35,579 bases of DNA from Butyrivibrio proteoclasticus P6B7 (GCF_000622085.1 NZ_JHWL01000033.1:1-35579); one strand, 5' to 3'; positions 21,372-30,528 are shown, counted from the stretch's first letter. The notes: a model not told the origin generated them from the letters alone. Made by a program: numbers and translations.

Positions 21372-22271
21372 ATGAAGAAACCTATATTTATAGCACTACT
21401 TACAACAGTAATGCTCGCAACAACACCAATAACTACATACGCAAAAGAGCAGGATACTACAAGTCAGACTGCACAGGAATTATACAACCAATTAGTTGTA
21501 AACAAACAGGACACCGCAGTAGCTTATGCAGAGCCAAGCGATAGTACAAACAAGATCCTAAAAGAGCTGAGCAGAATAGATGATGAGAGCAATCCTTATG
21601 ATGGTGACATGACACTGTTTAAAGCGCCAGCATATAAGACAGTAAGATATAAGAGCGGAAAGATAGAAGTAACACTTATCAATAATATCAATATAGAAGA
21701 ATCAGAGGAACTACTCGATAAGATGGAGCTTGAAATCAGAGCAAATCTTCCTGAATCACCAACACAGAAGCAGTGCATAAAAGCCATAACAAAATACATC
21801 AACAAAACCTACGACTACGACTTTGCCGAGAGCGCATCCAATGAAAGCACGGATTTAGATAGTTTTATATCTGCTTATTACGGTGACAAGAAAATGGTAT
21901 GCACATCTTACGCAGTTTTAACAAAACTCTTATGTAACAGGTTCGGAATCGACTGCAGGTTGATTGAAGGCAAGGATCACGTATTCAATGCAATCAGACT
22001 TGAGGGTGAAAAAACGTACACAATGTATGACCTTACAAATTCAGAGCTCATAGTTAATTCACCAAGAATAGGCTTTATAAGCTCAGCTGAAAGAAATCAC
22101 AAAATATGCGATGACATACTTGAATATGACTTTACATGTCACTACAGCATCACATACACTGATCTTATTGAAATAACAATGCTCACAGCAACAGTAGTTT
22201 TAATGTTAGCGATAATTAAGAATAAAAAGAATAGAAAGAAGAGCGTAAAAAGAAGAAAGCGCAATAAATAA
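21372..22271 (+). CDS. Secreted membrane-anchored transglutaminase-like protein
   Basis: 299 residues. An N-terminal signal peptide (to about residue 24, ending TTYAKE) and a C-terminal membrane segment (about 262-282) with a basic tail (KNRKKSVKRRKRNK) place the middle outside the cell. That middle holds a transglutaminase/papain-like triad in the usual order: Cys in KKMVCTSYA (about 176), His in DHVFNAI (about 203) and Asp in TMYDLTNS (about 220). Such bacterial domains are usually proteases, amidases or cross-linkers. The promoter ends in TATAAT about 25 bases upstream of the ATG; GAGGAG lies a rather long 14 bases upstream. Followed by a terminator, so monocistronic. Confidence 0.8.
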   Translation: MKKPIFIALLTTVMLATTPITTYAKEQDTTSQTAQELYNQLVVNKQDTAVAYAEPSDSTNKILKELSRIDDESNPYDGDMTLFKAPAYKTVRYKSGKIEVTLINNINIEESEELLDKMELEIRANLPESPTQKQCIKAITKYINKTYDYDFAESASNESTDLDSFISAYYGDKKMVCTSYAVLTKLLCNRFGIDCRLIEGKDHVFNAIRLEGEKTYTMYDLTNSELIVNSPRIGFISSAERNHKICDDILEYDFTCHYSITYTDLIEITMLTATVVLMLAIIKNKKNRKKSVKRRKRNK

Positions 22272-22276
22272 AAGAG

Positions 22277-22308
22277 CAGCTGCCCACAAAATAGGGCGGC
22301 TGTTATTT
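22277..22308 (+). terminator. Terminator of the transglutaminase-like gene
   Basis: CAGCTGCCC (22277-22285) / GGGCGGCTG (22294-22302), one G-U pair, then a T-rich tract. Confidence 0.8.
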
Positions 22309-22415
22309 TCGTTTTGAATTATTGCGTTAAAGATAAGTTTAGCGTAATAATATGTGTTATAATAAAAACAGAGCCAAACAGCTCCAAATACGCATAAATA
22401 AAGGGGTTAAGCACT

Positions 22416-23480
22416 ATGCAAACATATCACGACACTACCGTTCAGAATGCAATAACGAAATTACGCATACTAGAAAAAGAACTCCCCCCATACTGCAAAT
22501 ATTTTTTCAACGCTAAAGCCAACCGACTAGAGCCACGCTCCAGATACGCTTACGCTATCGACTTCAAGGTATTCTTTGAATTTATTAAACAAGTGAACCC
22601 ACTATATAAGGATACCCCTATAAAAGACATACCCGCTTCTGCTATCGAGCAGATGAATGCTAGGGATATTGATGAATACATGGCATTCCTCGAAAAATAT
22701 AGTATTGATGGAGATCATAGAACCAATGGTGAAAGCGGCAAAGGTAGAAAACTCGCAAGTATTAAGAGCTTATGTAAGTACCTTGTTAGGCAAAACATAA
22801 TAAGCAGAAACCCTGCAGAACTAGTTGAAAGTCCAAAGTCTCACAAAAAGGACATTCTGGCTCTTAGTGATAACGAGACTGAAAAGCTATTTAATATAGT
22901 AGAAACAGCTCAAGGAATGAAAGATCACCAAAAGAAAATACAGGAGACACTAAGACTTAGAGACTATGCTCTGCTAACTCTCTTCCTTGGGACAGGCATT
23001 CGTGTATCAGAGCTGGTAGGACTCAATGTCAAAGACATAGACTTCAATGAAAGGCTTGCATACGTGATACGGAAAGGTGGCGATAAGGATCACGTATATC
23101 TTTCAGAAGAAATAATAGATGCTCTAAAAGAGTATGTATTCGGGAATACATCTACAGTAGGTAGTAGACTCAACCTATGCAGGTCTAACGATGAACAAGC
23201 ATTATTTATATCAAGAAAAAGAAAGAGGCTATCCGTAAGATCAGTTCAAGTCCTACTGAAGAAATATGGAGCTATTGCTCTTGATGGCAAAAAGGTTACA
23301 CCCCATAGTCTTAGAAAAACATACGGCACAAAGCTATATCTTGAGTCAAACGATATAAAACTCGTTGCTGACACCCTCGGCCACGCATCAATCGTCACTA
23401 CCCATGAACATTATGTTGCAACAACAGAGGAACACAAAAAGAATGCTGCTATAAGCATAAGAAACAAGCACCACGATTAA
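22416..23480 (+). CDS. Tyrosine recombinase (Xer/integrase family)
   Basis: 354 residues. It has an N-terminal SAM-like core-binding domain (about 30-150) and a complete catalytic domain: Arg in GTGIRVSEL (near 195), Lys in RKGGDKDH, HSLRKT (His and Arg, near 298), LGHAS (His) and HEHY with the nucleophile Tyr near 332. All family catalytic residues are present, so it should be active. Such enzymes resolve plasmid multimers or integrate elements; no att pair was seen in the window, so resolution or dimer control is a reasonable guess. AAAGGGG lies about 9 bases before the ATG. A TATAAT -10 lies about 55 bases upstream. Convergent with a second, degenerate recombinase. Confidence 0.92.
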   Translation: MQTYHDTTVQNAITKLRILEKELPPYCKYFFNAKANRLEPRSRYAYAIDFKVFFEFIKQVNPLYKDTPIKDIPASAIEQMNARDIDEYMAFLEKYSIDGDHRTNGESGKGRKLASIKSLCKYLVRQNIISRNPAELVESPKSHKKDILALSDNETEKLFNIVETAQGMKDHQKKIQETLRLRDYALLTLFLGTGIRVSELVGLNVKDIDFNERLAYVIRKGGDKDHVYLSEEIIDALKEYVFGNTSTVGSRLNLCRSNDEQALFISRKRKRLSVRSVQVLLKKYGAIALDGKKVTPHSLRKTYGTKLYLESNDIKLVADTLGHASIVTTHEHYVATTEEHKKNAAISIRNKHHD

Positions 23481-23528
23481 TCCTACATGATTTCTAAACA
23501 AGAAAATATACGCATAGATATAATTAAA

Positions 23529-23565
23529 AAAGAAACCAGAGTGAAAACATTAAAATCACTCTGGT
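23529..23565 (-). terminator. Terminator between convergent recombinases
   Basis: ACCAGAGTGA (23535-23544) / TCACTCTGGT (23556-23565), perfect 10-base stem. The T-run (TTCTTTTTT) is on the minus strand. Confidence 0.8.
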
Positions 23566-23572
23566 TATTGAT

Positions 23573-24472
23573 TTAATTTAATATCAGTCTATAATTTACA
23601 AGATTTGCTGGGCAATGTGTCGAAACATAATCAGTATGTTTCATGAAAGTATCCAATCGGACATCGCTCAATCCGGTATAAGCCTTTAAATCATTAAGAG
23701 AAGCTCCATGCGCTGCCATTTCCAATATAGCCCTATTACGAAAATCTTTCATAGTATAATTAGTCTTAATACCTGTAGTCTTAACCAGATCACGAACAAT
23801 CTTATCAACATTTTGCAGATTCATACGATTCCCACGCTTATTTTTAAACAAAACATTATCCTCATCACTCAGCTGAGAGACATAATCATCAAGAATTACG
23901 GCTACATCTTCTGGAACAGGAATATAAGAATTTCCCTTAAAGTCATTCTTTGATGCAAAATATAGGTATGTGATACTACCCTCTTTTACAATGCTCCCTC
24001 TGTTTAATGAAAGAATACTTGTTACACTAAGCCCCATTCTAGTAGCTAGAGCCATAATTAAAAATGATTTAGGATCAGTCCTGGATGCCGACATAAGCAT
24101 GTCTAACTCCTCCATTGAAGGAATACGATTAGGGTTAATATCGGGGCTAATCTCAGGACGCACTATATTAATGAAGGGATTCCTGTATTCTTCAATCTTA
24201 TCCTCTAAGAACGAAGCTATAGTTCTAAAGCAAGAGAGCCTGACTCCAACAGTTTTCCTAGTCATGCTACCACTATCAAGTTTGCTACCGAGATAATTAA
24301 AGTAGCTCCTAGCGTCCTCCTCTGTTATATCGATAAAATCCTTACACTGCCGATTTACAAGTAGGTTAATATAGCTAATATATTCATCACGAGTACGACT
24401 ATTCATATTCATAGTACATTCCATAAAATAGCGTTTAAAATCTTCCGATAAAACCTCTGAAAAATTCCTCAT
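23573..24472 (-). CDS. Tyrosine-recombinase-like protein with altered active site
   Basis: 299 residues from ATG 24472, with GGAG 8 bases upstream; the longer frame has no ribosome site. It has the recombinase layout, with an N-terminal core-binding part and a C-terminal catalytic fold. Several catalytic positions differ: GLSVTSILSL stands where GxRxSEL is expected, MKDFRNR replaces HxLR, and TGLSDV replaces LGH; a Tyr (KHTDYV) remains near the end. Such changes suggest a DNA-binding accessory or architectural factor rather than an active recombinase, unless shifted residues compensate. It lies immediately upstream, on the opposite strand, of the end of the active recombinase, so the two might cooperate. 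Confidence 0.8.
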   Translation of the reverse strand: MRNFSEVLSEDFKRYFMECTMNMNSRTRDEYISYINLLVNRQCKDFIDITEEDARSYFNYLGSKLDSGSMTRKTVGVRLSCFRTIASFLEDKIEEYRNPFINIVRPEISPDINPNRIPSMEELDMLMSASRTDPKSFLIMALATRMGLSVTSILSLNRGSIVKEGSITYLYFASKNDFKGNSYIPVPEDVAVILDDYVSQLSDEDNVLFKNKRGNRMNLQNVDKIVRDLVKTTGIKTNYTMKDFRNRAILEMAAHGASLNDLKAYTGLSDVRLDTFMKHTDYVSTHCPANLVNYRLILN

Positions 24473-24566
24473 ATTATTAAAACTCCAACAAATTAAAACG
24501 GTTTCTGTCACAGTAATTATACCGCTTTCATAAGCTATATACAATCATATGTTCGGTTTCGCGCGC

Positions 24567-24594
24567 AAAAAAATAAAGGCCACCACAAAGTGGC
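24567..24594 (-). terminator. Terminator of nrdD
   Basis: On the minus strand GCCAC-TTTGTG-GTGGC is followed by CTTTATTTTTTT. Confidence 0.8.
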
Positions 24595-24621
24595 AGCCAA
24601 TATTTTTAAATAACCTCATTT

Positions 24622-26856
24622 TTAAGCAATAGAACGTGCGTTCGTAGCTATATGGAGTCGGCGGTCAGCGATCTCGGCAGTGCGCCCAGCGTTGAACCCT
24701 TGGGTTCCTATATATCCGCATGTACGACGAGCAATATTCATCTTCTGAGTATCCCTATTCTTACAATTAGGGCATTCCCAAATGAGCTTTTTATTCTCGT
24801 CCTCTACAATAAGGATCTCCTTATCATAGCCACAGCACTGACAATAATCAGACTTAGTGTTAAGTTCCGCATACATAATATTGTCATAGATGTACTTCAT
24901 AATTGAGAGTACAGCCTCAATATTATCGCTAAGATCAGGAACTTCTACATAACTGATAGCTCCGCCTGGAGAAAGAGCCTGAAACTCTGACTCAAACTTA
25001 AGCTTTGTGAAAGCATCAATCTCCTCAGTAACATGAACATGATAACTGTTGGTGATGTAATTACGATCCGTCACACCTTCAATCTTGCCAAATCTCTTCT
25101 GAAGAGCCTTTGCAAATTTGTAGGTAGTTGACTCAAGTGGTGTTCCGTAGATGCTGAAGGCAATATTGGTCTCAGCCCTCCACTTAGCACACTTGTCGTT
25201 TAAGTATCTCATAACAGACAGAGCAAATTCCTTACCCTCACCAGTGTGAGACGCACCCGTCATGTAACGTGTGCACTCATATAAGCCAGCATATCCAAGT
25301 GAAATAGTTGAATAGTTGCCAAAAAGCAGCCTATCAATAGTCTCACCCTTTTCAAGTCTAGCTAAAGCACCGTTCTGCCACAAAATAGGAGCAACATCAG
25401 AAGGAGTACCCAAAAGTCTCTCGTGTCTGCACATAAGAGCCTTTTTACACAATTCTGTGCGCTCATCCATCAATCTCCAAAACTCGTCCATATCCTTCTG
25501 AGAAGAACAAGCAACATCAACAAGGTTTAAAGTAACTACACCCTGATTGAAACGTCCATAGTATTTGTGGCTATTAGGCTGATAGTTCAAAGCACCAGCC
25601 TTATTATCAGCATTACACAAACCTTCTGGAGCAGCGTCATTATCTGGTGTAAGGAATGATCTGCAACCCATACAAGGATACACATCACCCTTAAGTTCCT
25701 TCATCTTCTTTGCTGATATATAGTCAGGGACAAGTCTTTTAGAAGTGCATCTAGCAGCAAGCTCTGTAAGATACCAGTACTTTGAATCTTCACGGATGTT
25801 ATCCTCATCAAGCACATAGATAAGCTTAGGGAATGCAGGTGCTACATATACACCCTTCTCATTCTTTACACCAAGGATTCTCTGCTTAAGCATTTCCTCG
25901 ATAATAAGAGCAAGATCCTCTCTAGCCTGACCGTCCTCAACCTCGTCGAGGTACATGTAAACAGTGATAAAAGGCGCCTGTCCATTAGTAGTCATAAGGG
26001 TAATTACCTGATATTGAATAACCTGGCAACCCTTCTCAACTTCTTTTCCAAGACGCTTTTCTGCGATTGAATTTACAGTCGCATCGTCACAAGCAAGACC
26101 CTCACCGATAAGCTCCTCACGAACTTCCTTACGGAATTTCTGACGGCTAATATCAACAAAAGGTACAAGATGAGACAAAGTAATACTCTGTCCACCATAC
26201 TGTGAACTAGCAATCTGAGCAATCGCCTGAGTTGCAATGTTACAAGCTGTTGAAAAGCTCTTTGGACGCTCGATCATGGTCTCTGAGATAACAGTACCAT
26301 TCATCAGCATATCCTCAAGATTTACAAGGCAGCAGTTATGCATGTGCTGAGCAAAGTAGTCAGCATCATGGAAGTGGATTATACCCTCCTCATGTGCCTT
26401 AACGACATCTTCTGGCAAAAGGAATCTTCTAGTGATATCCTTAGAAACTTCGCCAGCCATATAATCTCTCTGTACACTGTTTACAGTTGGATTCTTGTTT
26501 GCGTTTTCCTGCTTCACATCCTCATTACTACGCTCGATAAGAGACATGATCTGCTCGTCAGTACTGTTTGATTTTCTGACAAGCTGTCTCTTGTAGCGAT
26601 ATGTAATGAAGTTAGTAGCCACCTGATAACCACCCATTTTCATTAGCGTAGACTGAATGTAATTACCGATATCATCAACAGTAGGTGTCATTGTAAGGCT
26701 ATCAGCCCACTCACATACTGTTTCAGTGACGTATTTAATACCAGCTTTACTAATCTGAGCTGTTACTTCAGTAGCATCATTAGCTTTTGTAATAGCAGCT
26801 TCGATCTTTCTAGGATCAAAGACTACCTCTTCTCCATTTCTTTTATGTATATACAT
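24622..26856 (-). CDS. nrdD: Anaerobic ribonucleoside-triphosphate reductase, large subunit
   Basis: 744 residues, full length for class III reductases. The N-terminus is an ATP-cone (MYIHKRNGEEVVFDPRKIEAA) that senses ATP/dATP. The barrel has the active-site Cys in HNCCLVNLEDM and in CMGCRSFL. The C-terminus has a zinc site (CQCCGYD...CPNCKN) and the glycyl-radical loop RRTCGYIGTQGF near residue 712. The enzyme makes dNTPs from NTPs without oxygen and needs the radical-SAM activase NrdG, which is not in this window. TAAGGAGG lies about 10 bases before the ATG. It is the last gene of the minus-strand replication block and has its own terminator. Confidence 0.97.
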   Translation of the reverse strand: MYIHKRNGEEVVFDPRKIEAAITKANDATEVTAQISKAGIKYVTETVCEWADSLTMTPTVDDIGNYIQSTLMKMGGYQVATNFITYRYKRQLVRKSNSTDEQIMSLIERSNEDVKQENANKNPTVNSVQRDYMAGEVSKDITRRFLLPEDVVKAHEEGIIHFHDADYFAQHMHNCCLVNLEDMLMNGTVISETMIERPKSFSTACNIATQAIAQIASSQYGGQSITLSHLVPFVDISRQKFRKEVREELIGEGLACDDATVNSIAEKRLGKEVEKGCQVIQYQVITLMTTNGQAPFITVYMYLDEVEDGQAREDLALIIEEMLKQRILGVKNEKGVYVAPAFPKLIYVLDEDNIREDSKYWYLTELAARCTSKRLVPDYISAKKMKELKGDVYPCMGCRSFLTPDNDAAPEGLCNADNKAGALNYQPNSHKYYGRFNQGVVTLNLVDVACSSQKDMDEFWRLMDERTELCKKALMCRHERLLGTPSDVAPILWQNGALARLEKGETIDRLLFGNYSTISLGYAGLYECTRYMTGASHTGEGKEFALSVMRYLNDKCAKWRAETNIAFSIYGTPLESTTYKFAKALQKRFGKIEGVTDRNYITNSYHVHVTEEIDAFTKLKFESEFQALSPGGAISYVEVPDLSDNIEAVLSIMKYIYDNIMYAELNTKSDYCQCCGYDKEILIVEDENKKLIWECPNCKNRDTQKMNIARRTCGYIGTQGFNAGRTAEIADRRLHIATNARSIA

Positions 26857-26889
26857 TTATAATAACCTCCTTAGGTCAAAACAACGACT

Positions 26890-27030
26890 TCAAGCACTTT
26901 TGAATTGACCGATGAAGTTATTAAAGTTAGGAAATTCTCCTAACTCCCGTATAAACTCACTCGCCAATTCGCCATCATTGAAGCCAGCCAGAGAAGGAAT
27001 TTGCAAATCCGAAAGCCGGAATCTCTTCAT
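26890..27030 (-). CDS. Overlapping 46-residue frame at the 3' end of dnaX
   Basis: A frame +1 to dnaX runs from ATG 27030, through the dnaX stop at 26975, to TGA 26890. It reads like real protein (LAGFNDGELASEFIREL, then GEFPNFNNFIGQFKSA). It has no strong ribosome site. Either it is a small gene overlapping dnaX, or an alternative C-terminus reached by a +1 frameshift near the dnaX stop, or a chance overlap. Confidence 0.35.
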   Translation of the reverse strand: MKRFRLSDLQIPSLAGFNDGELASEFIRELGEFPNFNNFIGQFKSA

Positions 27031-28636
27031 CTGCTTTAAACATAGCAGTTTCTCCCACTTCTTCTTTTACCTCTCCGGCCAAATCATTAACAACGTTTTC
27101 ATCTGCTTTAATGTCTGACTCATTCCGAGTCTCAACAGTTGCAGAAACTACTCCGCCAAGAACTTTGGTTCCTGCAGGAAGATGAGACAATAGATCATCT
27201 GAAATAGTATTTGATGTATCTGCAATAGCAGTATTGCTATCAGATGGAACATCAACAACAGACTCACTAACGCTCTGTGGCACAGGTTCATTTACCTGCA
27301 TCTCACTTACGGTTTTAACAGACAAATCACCATCAATAGGCAACTCATCAGGTATCTCATCTAATTCAAAAGGCAATCCATCTGATTCAGATATAGGAGC
27401 AAAGCCACCGGCAGGCTCCTCACTAGTATCATATGAACTAACCTCTTTAGTTGCGATATTTACAACATTACCTACCTGCACATCGACAGGCTTTACATCA
27501 ACAGGCATACTAGATACGCCTTTTTCCAAGTCGGATACACGCCTCTCAATCTCCTTAAGAGAAATCTGGGAAGCCATATCATTCACTGCTCTTATAAGTG
27601 CGGTTTCTATTAGAAACTCTGAATCAGGAACTTTTGCCAACACCCCATATACATCAGATAAAGACTTAGACAGCTTTAATACACTATCTGCATCCACATT
27701 TCCAACATATGATAAGAGTAGCTTACGGTAGCTATCAGTATTAATAAGAGTCTCTACTGAAGCACCATTAATAACAAATAGCGCATCAGTAAGTGTACTG
27801 ATAATACTTTTAAGCATAACCTGAAGGTTTTTACCCTTTGTAACGGCATCCCTAACCACGGATATCGCACCTGCGACGTCACCCTTTTCAATACTAAAAA
27901 GAAGATCAAAGATAGCCTTTTCTGGAGTAATACCTAAAGTTTCTGTAACCACACTAGTAGTAATACAGTCATCGTCATAGAATGGCTCTAATATGGAAAG
28001 AGCATCTCTCATTCCGCCGTCAGAAGCTGCGGCAATCAACTTGATCGCATCAACATCATAGGCTTTTCCATGCTCGTTACACACCTGCATCAAATAATCT
28101 GAGATAACATCTAAAGAAATTGTCTCGAAATTAAAGCGTCTAGCTCTACTAATAATAGTCTTAGGAACTTTGTGTTCCTCAGTCGTACACATGATGAATA
28201 CAACATTCTTTGGTGGCTCTTCAATAATCTTAAGAAGCGCATTCCACGCACCCTGAGAGAACATATGAACCTCATCAAGAATAAAGACTTTATAGTTAGA
28301 GCTGCTAATGTACTGGGCTTTCTCAATGATCCCACGTACATCCTCAACTTTATTATTAGATGCAGCATCAAGCTCGATTACATCAAGACTTGAACCATTT
28401 AATATATCCTTGCACTGCTGACATTCGCCGCAAGGCTCCATTCCACCGCTTTCACAATTAAGTGTGCGAGCAACAATCCTGGCAACAGTAGTTTTACCTG
28501 TGCCTCTAGGACCATTGAACAGCATAGCGTTAGGAACTTTTTTAGACAAAAACATGCCTTTTAGCTGAGCCTTTATCGTATCCTGTCCTTGGACTTCCGA
28601 TAATGACCATGGCCTAAGCTCATTATACAAACTCAT
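26975..28636 (-). CDS. dnaX: DNA polymerase III tau/gamma subunit
   Basis: 553 residues from ATG 28636 (GGAGG 10 bases upstream; the frame opens three codons earlier without a better site). The AAA+ clamp-loader ATPase has Walker A GPRGTGKT near residue 42, a four-cysteine zinc module (CESGGMEPCGECQQC), Walker B VFILDEVHMFS, and sensor 1/SRC residues in ISRARRF. Residues about 220-360 form the collar; residues 380-553 are acidic and low-complexity, in place of the usual tau C-terminal domain. It drives loading of the beta clamp with delta and delta-prime. It lies 18 bases after delta-prime in the same operon. An overlapping frame covers its 3' end. Confidence 0.97.
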   Translation of the reverse strand: MSLYNELRPWSLSEVQGQDTIKAQLKGMFLSKKVPNAMLFNGPRGTGKTTVARIVARTLNCESGGMEPCGECQQCKDILNGSSLDVIELDAASNNKVEDVRGIIEKAQYISSSNYKVFILDEVHMFSQGAWNALLKIIEEPPKNVVFIMCTTEEHKVPKTIISRARRFNFETISLDVISDYLMQVCNEHGKAYDVDAIKLIAAASDGGMRDALSILEPFYDDDCITTSVVTETLGITPEKAIFDLLFSIEKGDVAGAISVVRDAVTKGKNLQVMLKSIISTLTDALFVINGASVETLINTDSYRKLLLSYVGNVDADSVLKLSKSLSDVYGVLAKVPDSEFLIETALIRAVNDMASQISLKEIERRVSDLEKGVSSMPVDVKPVDVQVGNVVNIATKEVSSYDTSEEPAGGFAPISESDGLPFELDEIPDELPIDGDLSVKTVSEMQVNEPVPQSVSESVVDVPSDSNTAIADTSNTISDDLLSHLPAGTKVLGGVVSATVETRNESDIKADENVVNDLAGEVKEEVGETAMFKADEEIPAFGFANSFSGWLQ

Positions 28637-28654
28637 GTATAACAATCCTCCTTT

Positions 28655-29374
28655 TTAAATTTGTTCTACAATATTAACGATAAGAATGAAAAAATCATCC
28701 TTTGTGTAATTAGGACTAGAACAACGTTCCCTATGTGAATAGATCACATCAAGGAGATTTGCATAATCCTTATTTACACTAAGTTGCTTAGTTATAACAA
28801 TAGTTCCAACAAAATCAATAAACGAACCAACATACTCTCTATGGGACATAAAGAAAGAATCGTTCCCTTTCTCTGCAACCATATTAAGTACCTTGAGAAT
28901 ACCTTCAGGTGCACCACCGTTAAGGACATCTGCAACTAAATTAAAAATATTCTGCACATCTGCTGGAATAATCTTAGAAGATGGGATTCTTGAAACAATC
29001 ATTCTCGACTTCACAGTGGGTAATAACTTATCCTCATATGCAAGTCCAATAATTGTCACATCACTCTCTTCAAGTGTTTTAAGCAGCTTATTTTGAGCAT
29101 CAACGGTCATTTTCTCGATATTATCAATAACAATAACCTTAGTATCAGCAACAGCTGAGCATACAGACGCTTTTTGAATAATAGTAGCCGCCTTATCAAC
29201 ACCCAAAGTTTTCTCACCATCATCAAGCCCCACATACATGTAGTCAGGGTGACTTGCTAAAGAACTAACAGAAGTATCAAGGATACTTGCTGCCTTTTCT
29301 TCTGCCATTGCAAGAAGATTTTGACCGGGTTGCCCTAAATAAAGCAGCCCTGTGTTTCTTATAGTGCTATTCAT
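28655..29374 (-). CDS. holB: DNA polymerase III delta-prime-like subunit
   Basis: 239 residues. It matches clamp-loader delta-prime: no Walker A (LYLGQPGQNLLA), but a strand VIVIDNIEKMTVDAQNKLLK (Walker-B-like, with the helix that ends LLKTLEE) and a sensor region (LLPTVKSRMIV, corresponding to the SRC motif with Ser-Arg). Shorter than the usual 300-330 residues, so part of the C-terminal collar may be reduced. The ATG overlaps the stop of the OB/HD gene (ATGA), and dnaX follows after 18 bases; all three are co-transcribed. GAGAGG lies about 5 bases upstream. Confidence 0.9.
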   Translation of the reverse strand: MNSTIRNTGLLYLGQPGQNLLAMAEEKAASILDTSVSSLASHPDYMYVGLDDGEKTLGVDKAATIIQKASVCSAVADTKVIVIDNIEKMTVDAQNKLLKTLEESDVTIIGLAYEDKLLPTVKSRMIVSRIPSSKIIPADVQNIFNLVADVLNGGAPEGILKVLNMVAEKGNDSFFMSHREYVGSFIDFVGTIVITKQLSVNKDYANLLDVIYSHRERCSSPNYTKDDFFILIVNIVEQI

Positions 29375-30333
29375 GCAACCTCTCTTTCTACAAGCGAGAT
29401 GTTCCTCCTTAACTTACGGTTATAGAAGTACTCCTCGCCTTCTTCAGTATCATGTCCTGCAATTTCAGAATCGAGCATATCGAGTTCTTCATAAAGCATG
29501 AGACAACCTCTAAAAATCGCACCTTCTTTACGAGTGGATTTTACGCCAGACTTCATAGGTACAGATGAAGCCAGAATATTAAGGATCCGAGCAAATACAT
29601 CGTCAGATATAATGCCAGGATTACTGAAGCAAACTTTCTCAAGTCTCCTTTGAAGCACGCTCATATACCCCCTCTCAACACCAACATTTGTCTTTCTAAA
29701 TGGGTTCTCAGAGGTAATATAATCAAGCATACCTACACACTGCAATAAGGAACTTGCAACAAGAATGCTCCAATCAATGTTTGTGCCATACAACCCATTA
29801 TTCAGTCTCTTGTATTGCAAAGAATACTGAATGACGAGCGTAGTAACACTGGCAGTGGTAGCGAGAGCGCCACCAGCATACCTTGCGTGATGTCCTAAAG
29901 ATGCTGGAATTAAAGAAAGCCCCGTGATAACATCGTCAGTTAAGACAAGTTCCACAAAGGCTCTCACATTTGCATCAGGTATACGCTTGATTGAATCTTT
30001 GATAACTGCTGTGTACTCAGCAATTTTTTCGGCAGACAATCCGTCAAACAACTCAGAAGGCTTATAAGTACCCTTCTCGGCAGCAGTCAGGCTTTTTATT
30101 ACGCCAAGAGGCGCAGTATCCAAACCATTCTTAACCACAAAAGTAGTCTTAACCGCCCCGCCAACAAGTTCCTTCATTGATTCAATGAACCTTTCACTCG
30201 CCAGCTCACATAAGAGTTCACCCGTCTTGTCCTTTAAGATAACTTCAAAATTATCGTTTTTGCTGCGGATTGCCTTTAAGCAATACACACCATCTGTGAC
30301 CTTATCACCAATCACAATTTTTTGTAGTTCCAT
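29371..30333 (-). CDS. YhaM-like OB-fold/HD-domain protein, HD site degenerate
   Basis: 320 residues. The N-terminus (about 1-65) is an OB fold with VILKDKTGELLCEL, as in YhaM-type 3'-5' exoribonucleases. The middle has HHARYAGGALATTASV, matching the first His motif of HD nucleases, but where the HD pair is expected (LLHDIGK) the sequence reads LLQCVGMLDYI. The metal site is therefore probably lost or altered. YhaM proteins degrade RNA and single-stranded DNA; this one may only bind. AGGAGG lies about 11 bases before the ATG. It starts the operon with delta-prime, dnaX and nrdD, so a replication role is likely. Confidence 0.75.
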   Translation of the reverse strand: MELQKIVIGDKVTDGVYCLKAIRSKNDNFEVILKDKTGELLCELASERFIESMKELVGGAVKTTFVVKNGLDTAPLGVIKSLTAAEKGTYKPSELFDGLSAEKIAEYTAVIKDSIKRIPDANVRAFVELVLTDDVITGLSLIPASLGHHARYAGGALATTASVTTLVIQYSLQYKRLNNGLYGTNIDWSILVASSLLQCVGMLDYITSENPFRKTNVGVERGYMSVLQRRLEKVCFSNPGIISDDVFARILNILASSVPMKSGVKSTRKEGAIFRGCLMLYEELDMLDSEIAGHDTEEGEEYFYNRKLRRNISLVEREVA

Positions 30334-30384
30334 TTTTATAGAATCCTCCTTGTTTAAAATGATATTTAATTAAAGATTGGCAAT

Positions 30385-30407
30385 AAAAAAAGACGCACAA
30401 AGCGTCT
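30385..30407 (-). terminator. Terminator of the candidate small RNA
   Basis: On the minus strand AGACGC (30407-30402) / GCGTCT (30396-30391) is followed by TTTTTT. Confidence 0.75.
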
Positions 30408-30522
30408 TAAAATATGCGAATCTATAATTTTTACTCCTGTTTTAAAATGATAACCTCGCCATGAGGGTTTGGATAATACGCAGTGTTGATATACACCAAA
30501 ACGAAAAATCATACTAAAACAT
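30385..30522 (-). ncRNA. Candidate 138-nt small RNA upstream of the clamp-loader operon
   Basis: Bounded on the minus strand by a promoter at 30558-30529 and a terminator ending near 30385. Internal pairing includes AACC-C-TC/GAGGTT around CATGGC near 30445-30465. It contains AGGAG, but no convincing open frame follows it. No known riboswitch class was recognised. It may be an independent RNA or an attenuated leader of the operon starting at 30333. Confidence 0.5.
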
Positions 30523-30528
30523 GCTGAT

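Noticed and set aside
27234..27731. 165-residue plus-strand Ser/Thr-rich frame
   Set aside because: Antisense of the acidic C-terminal region of dnaX.
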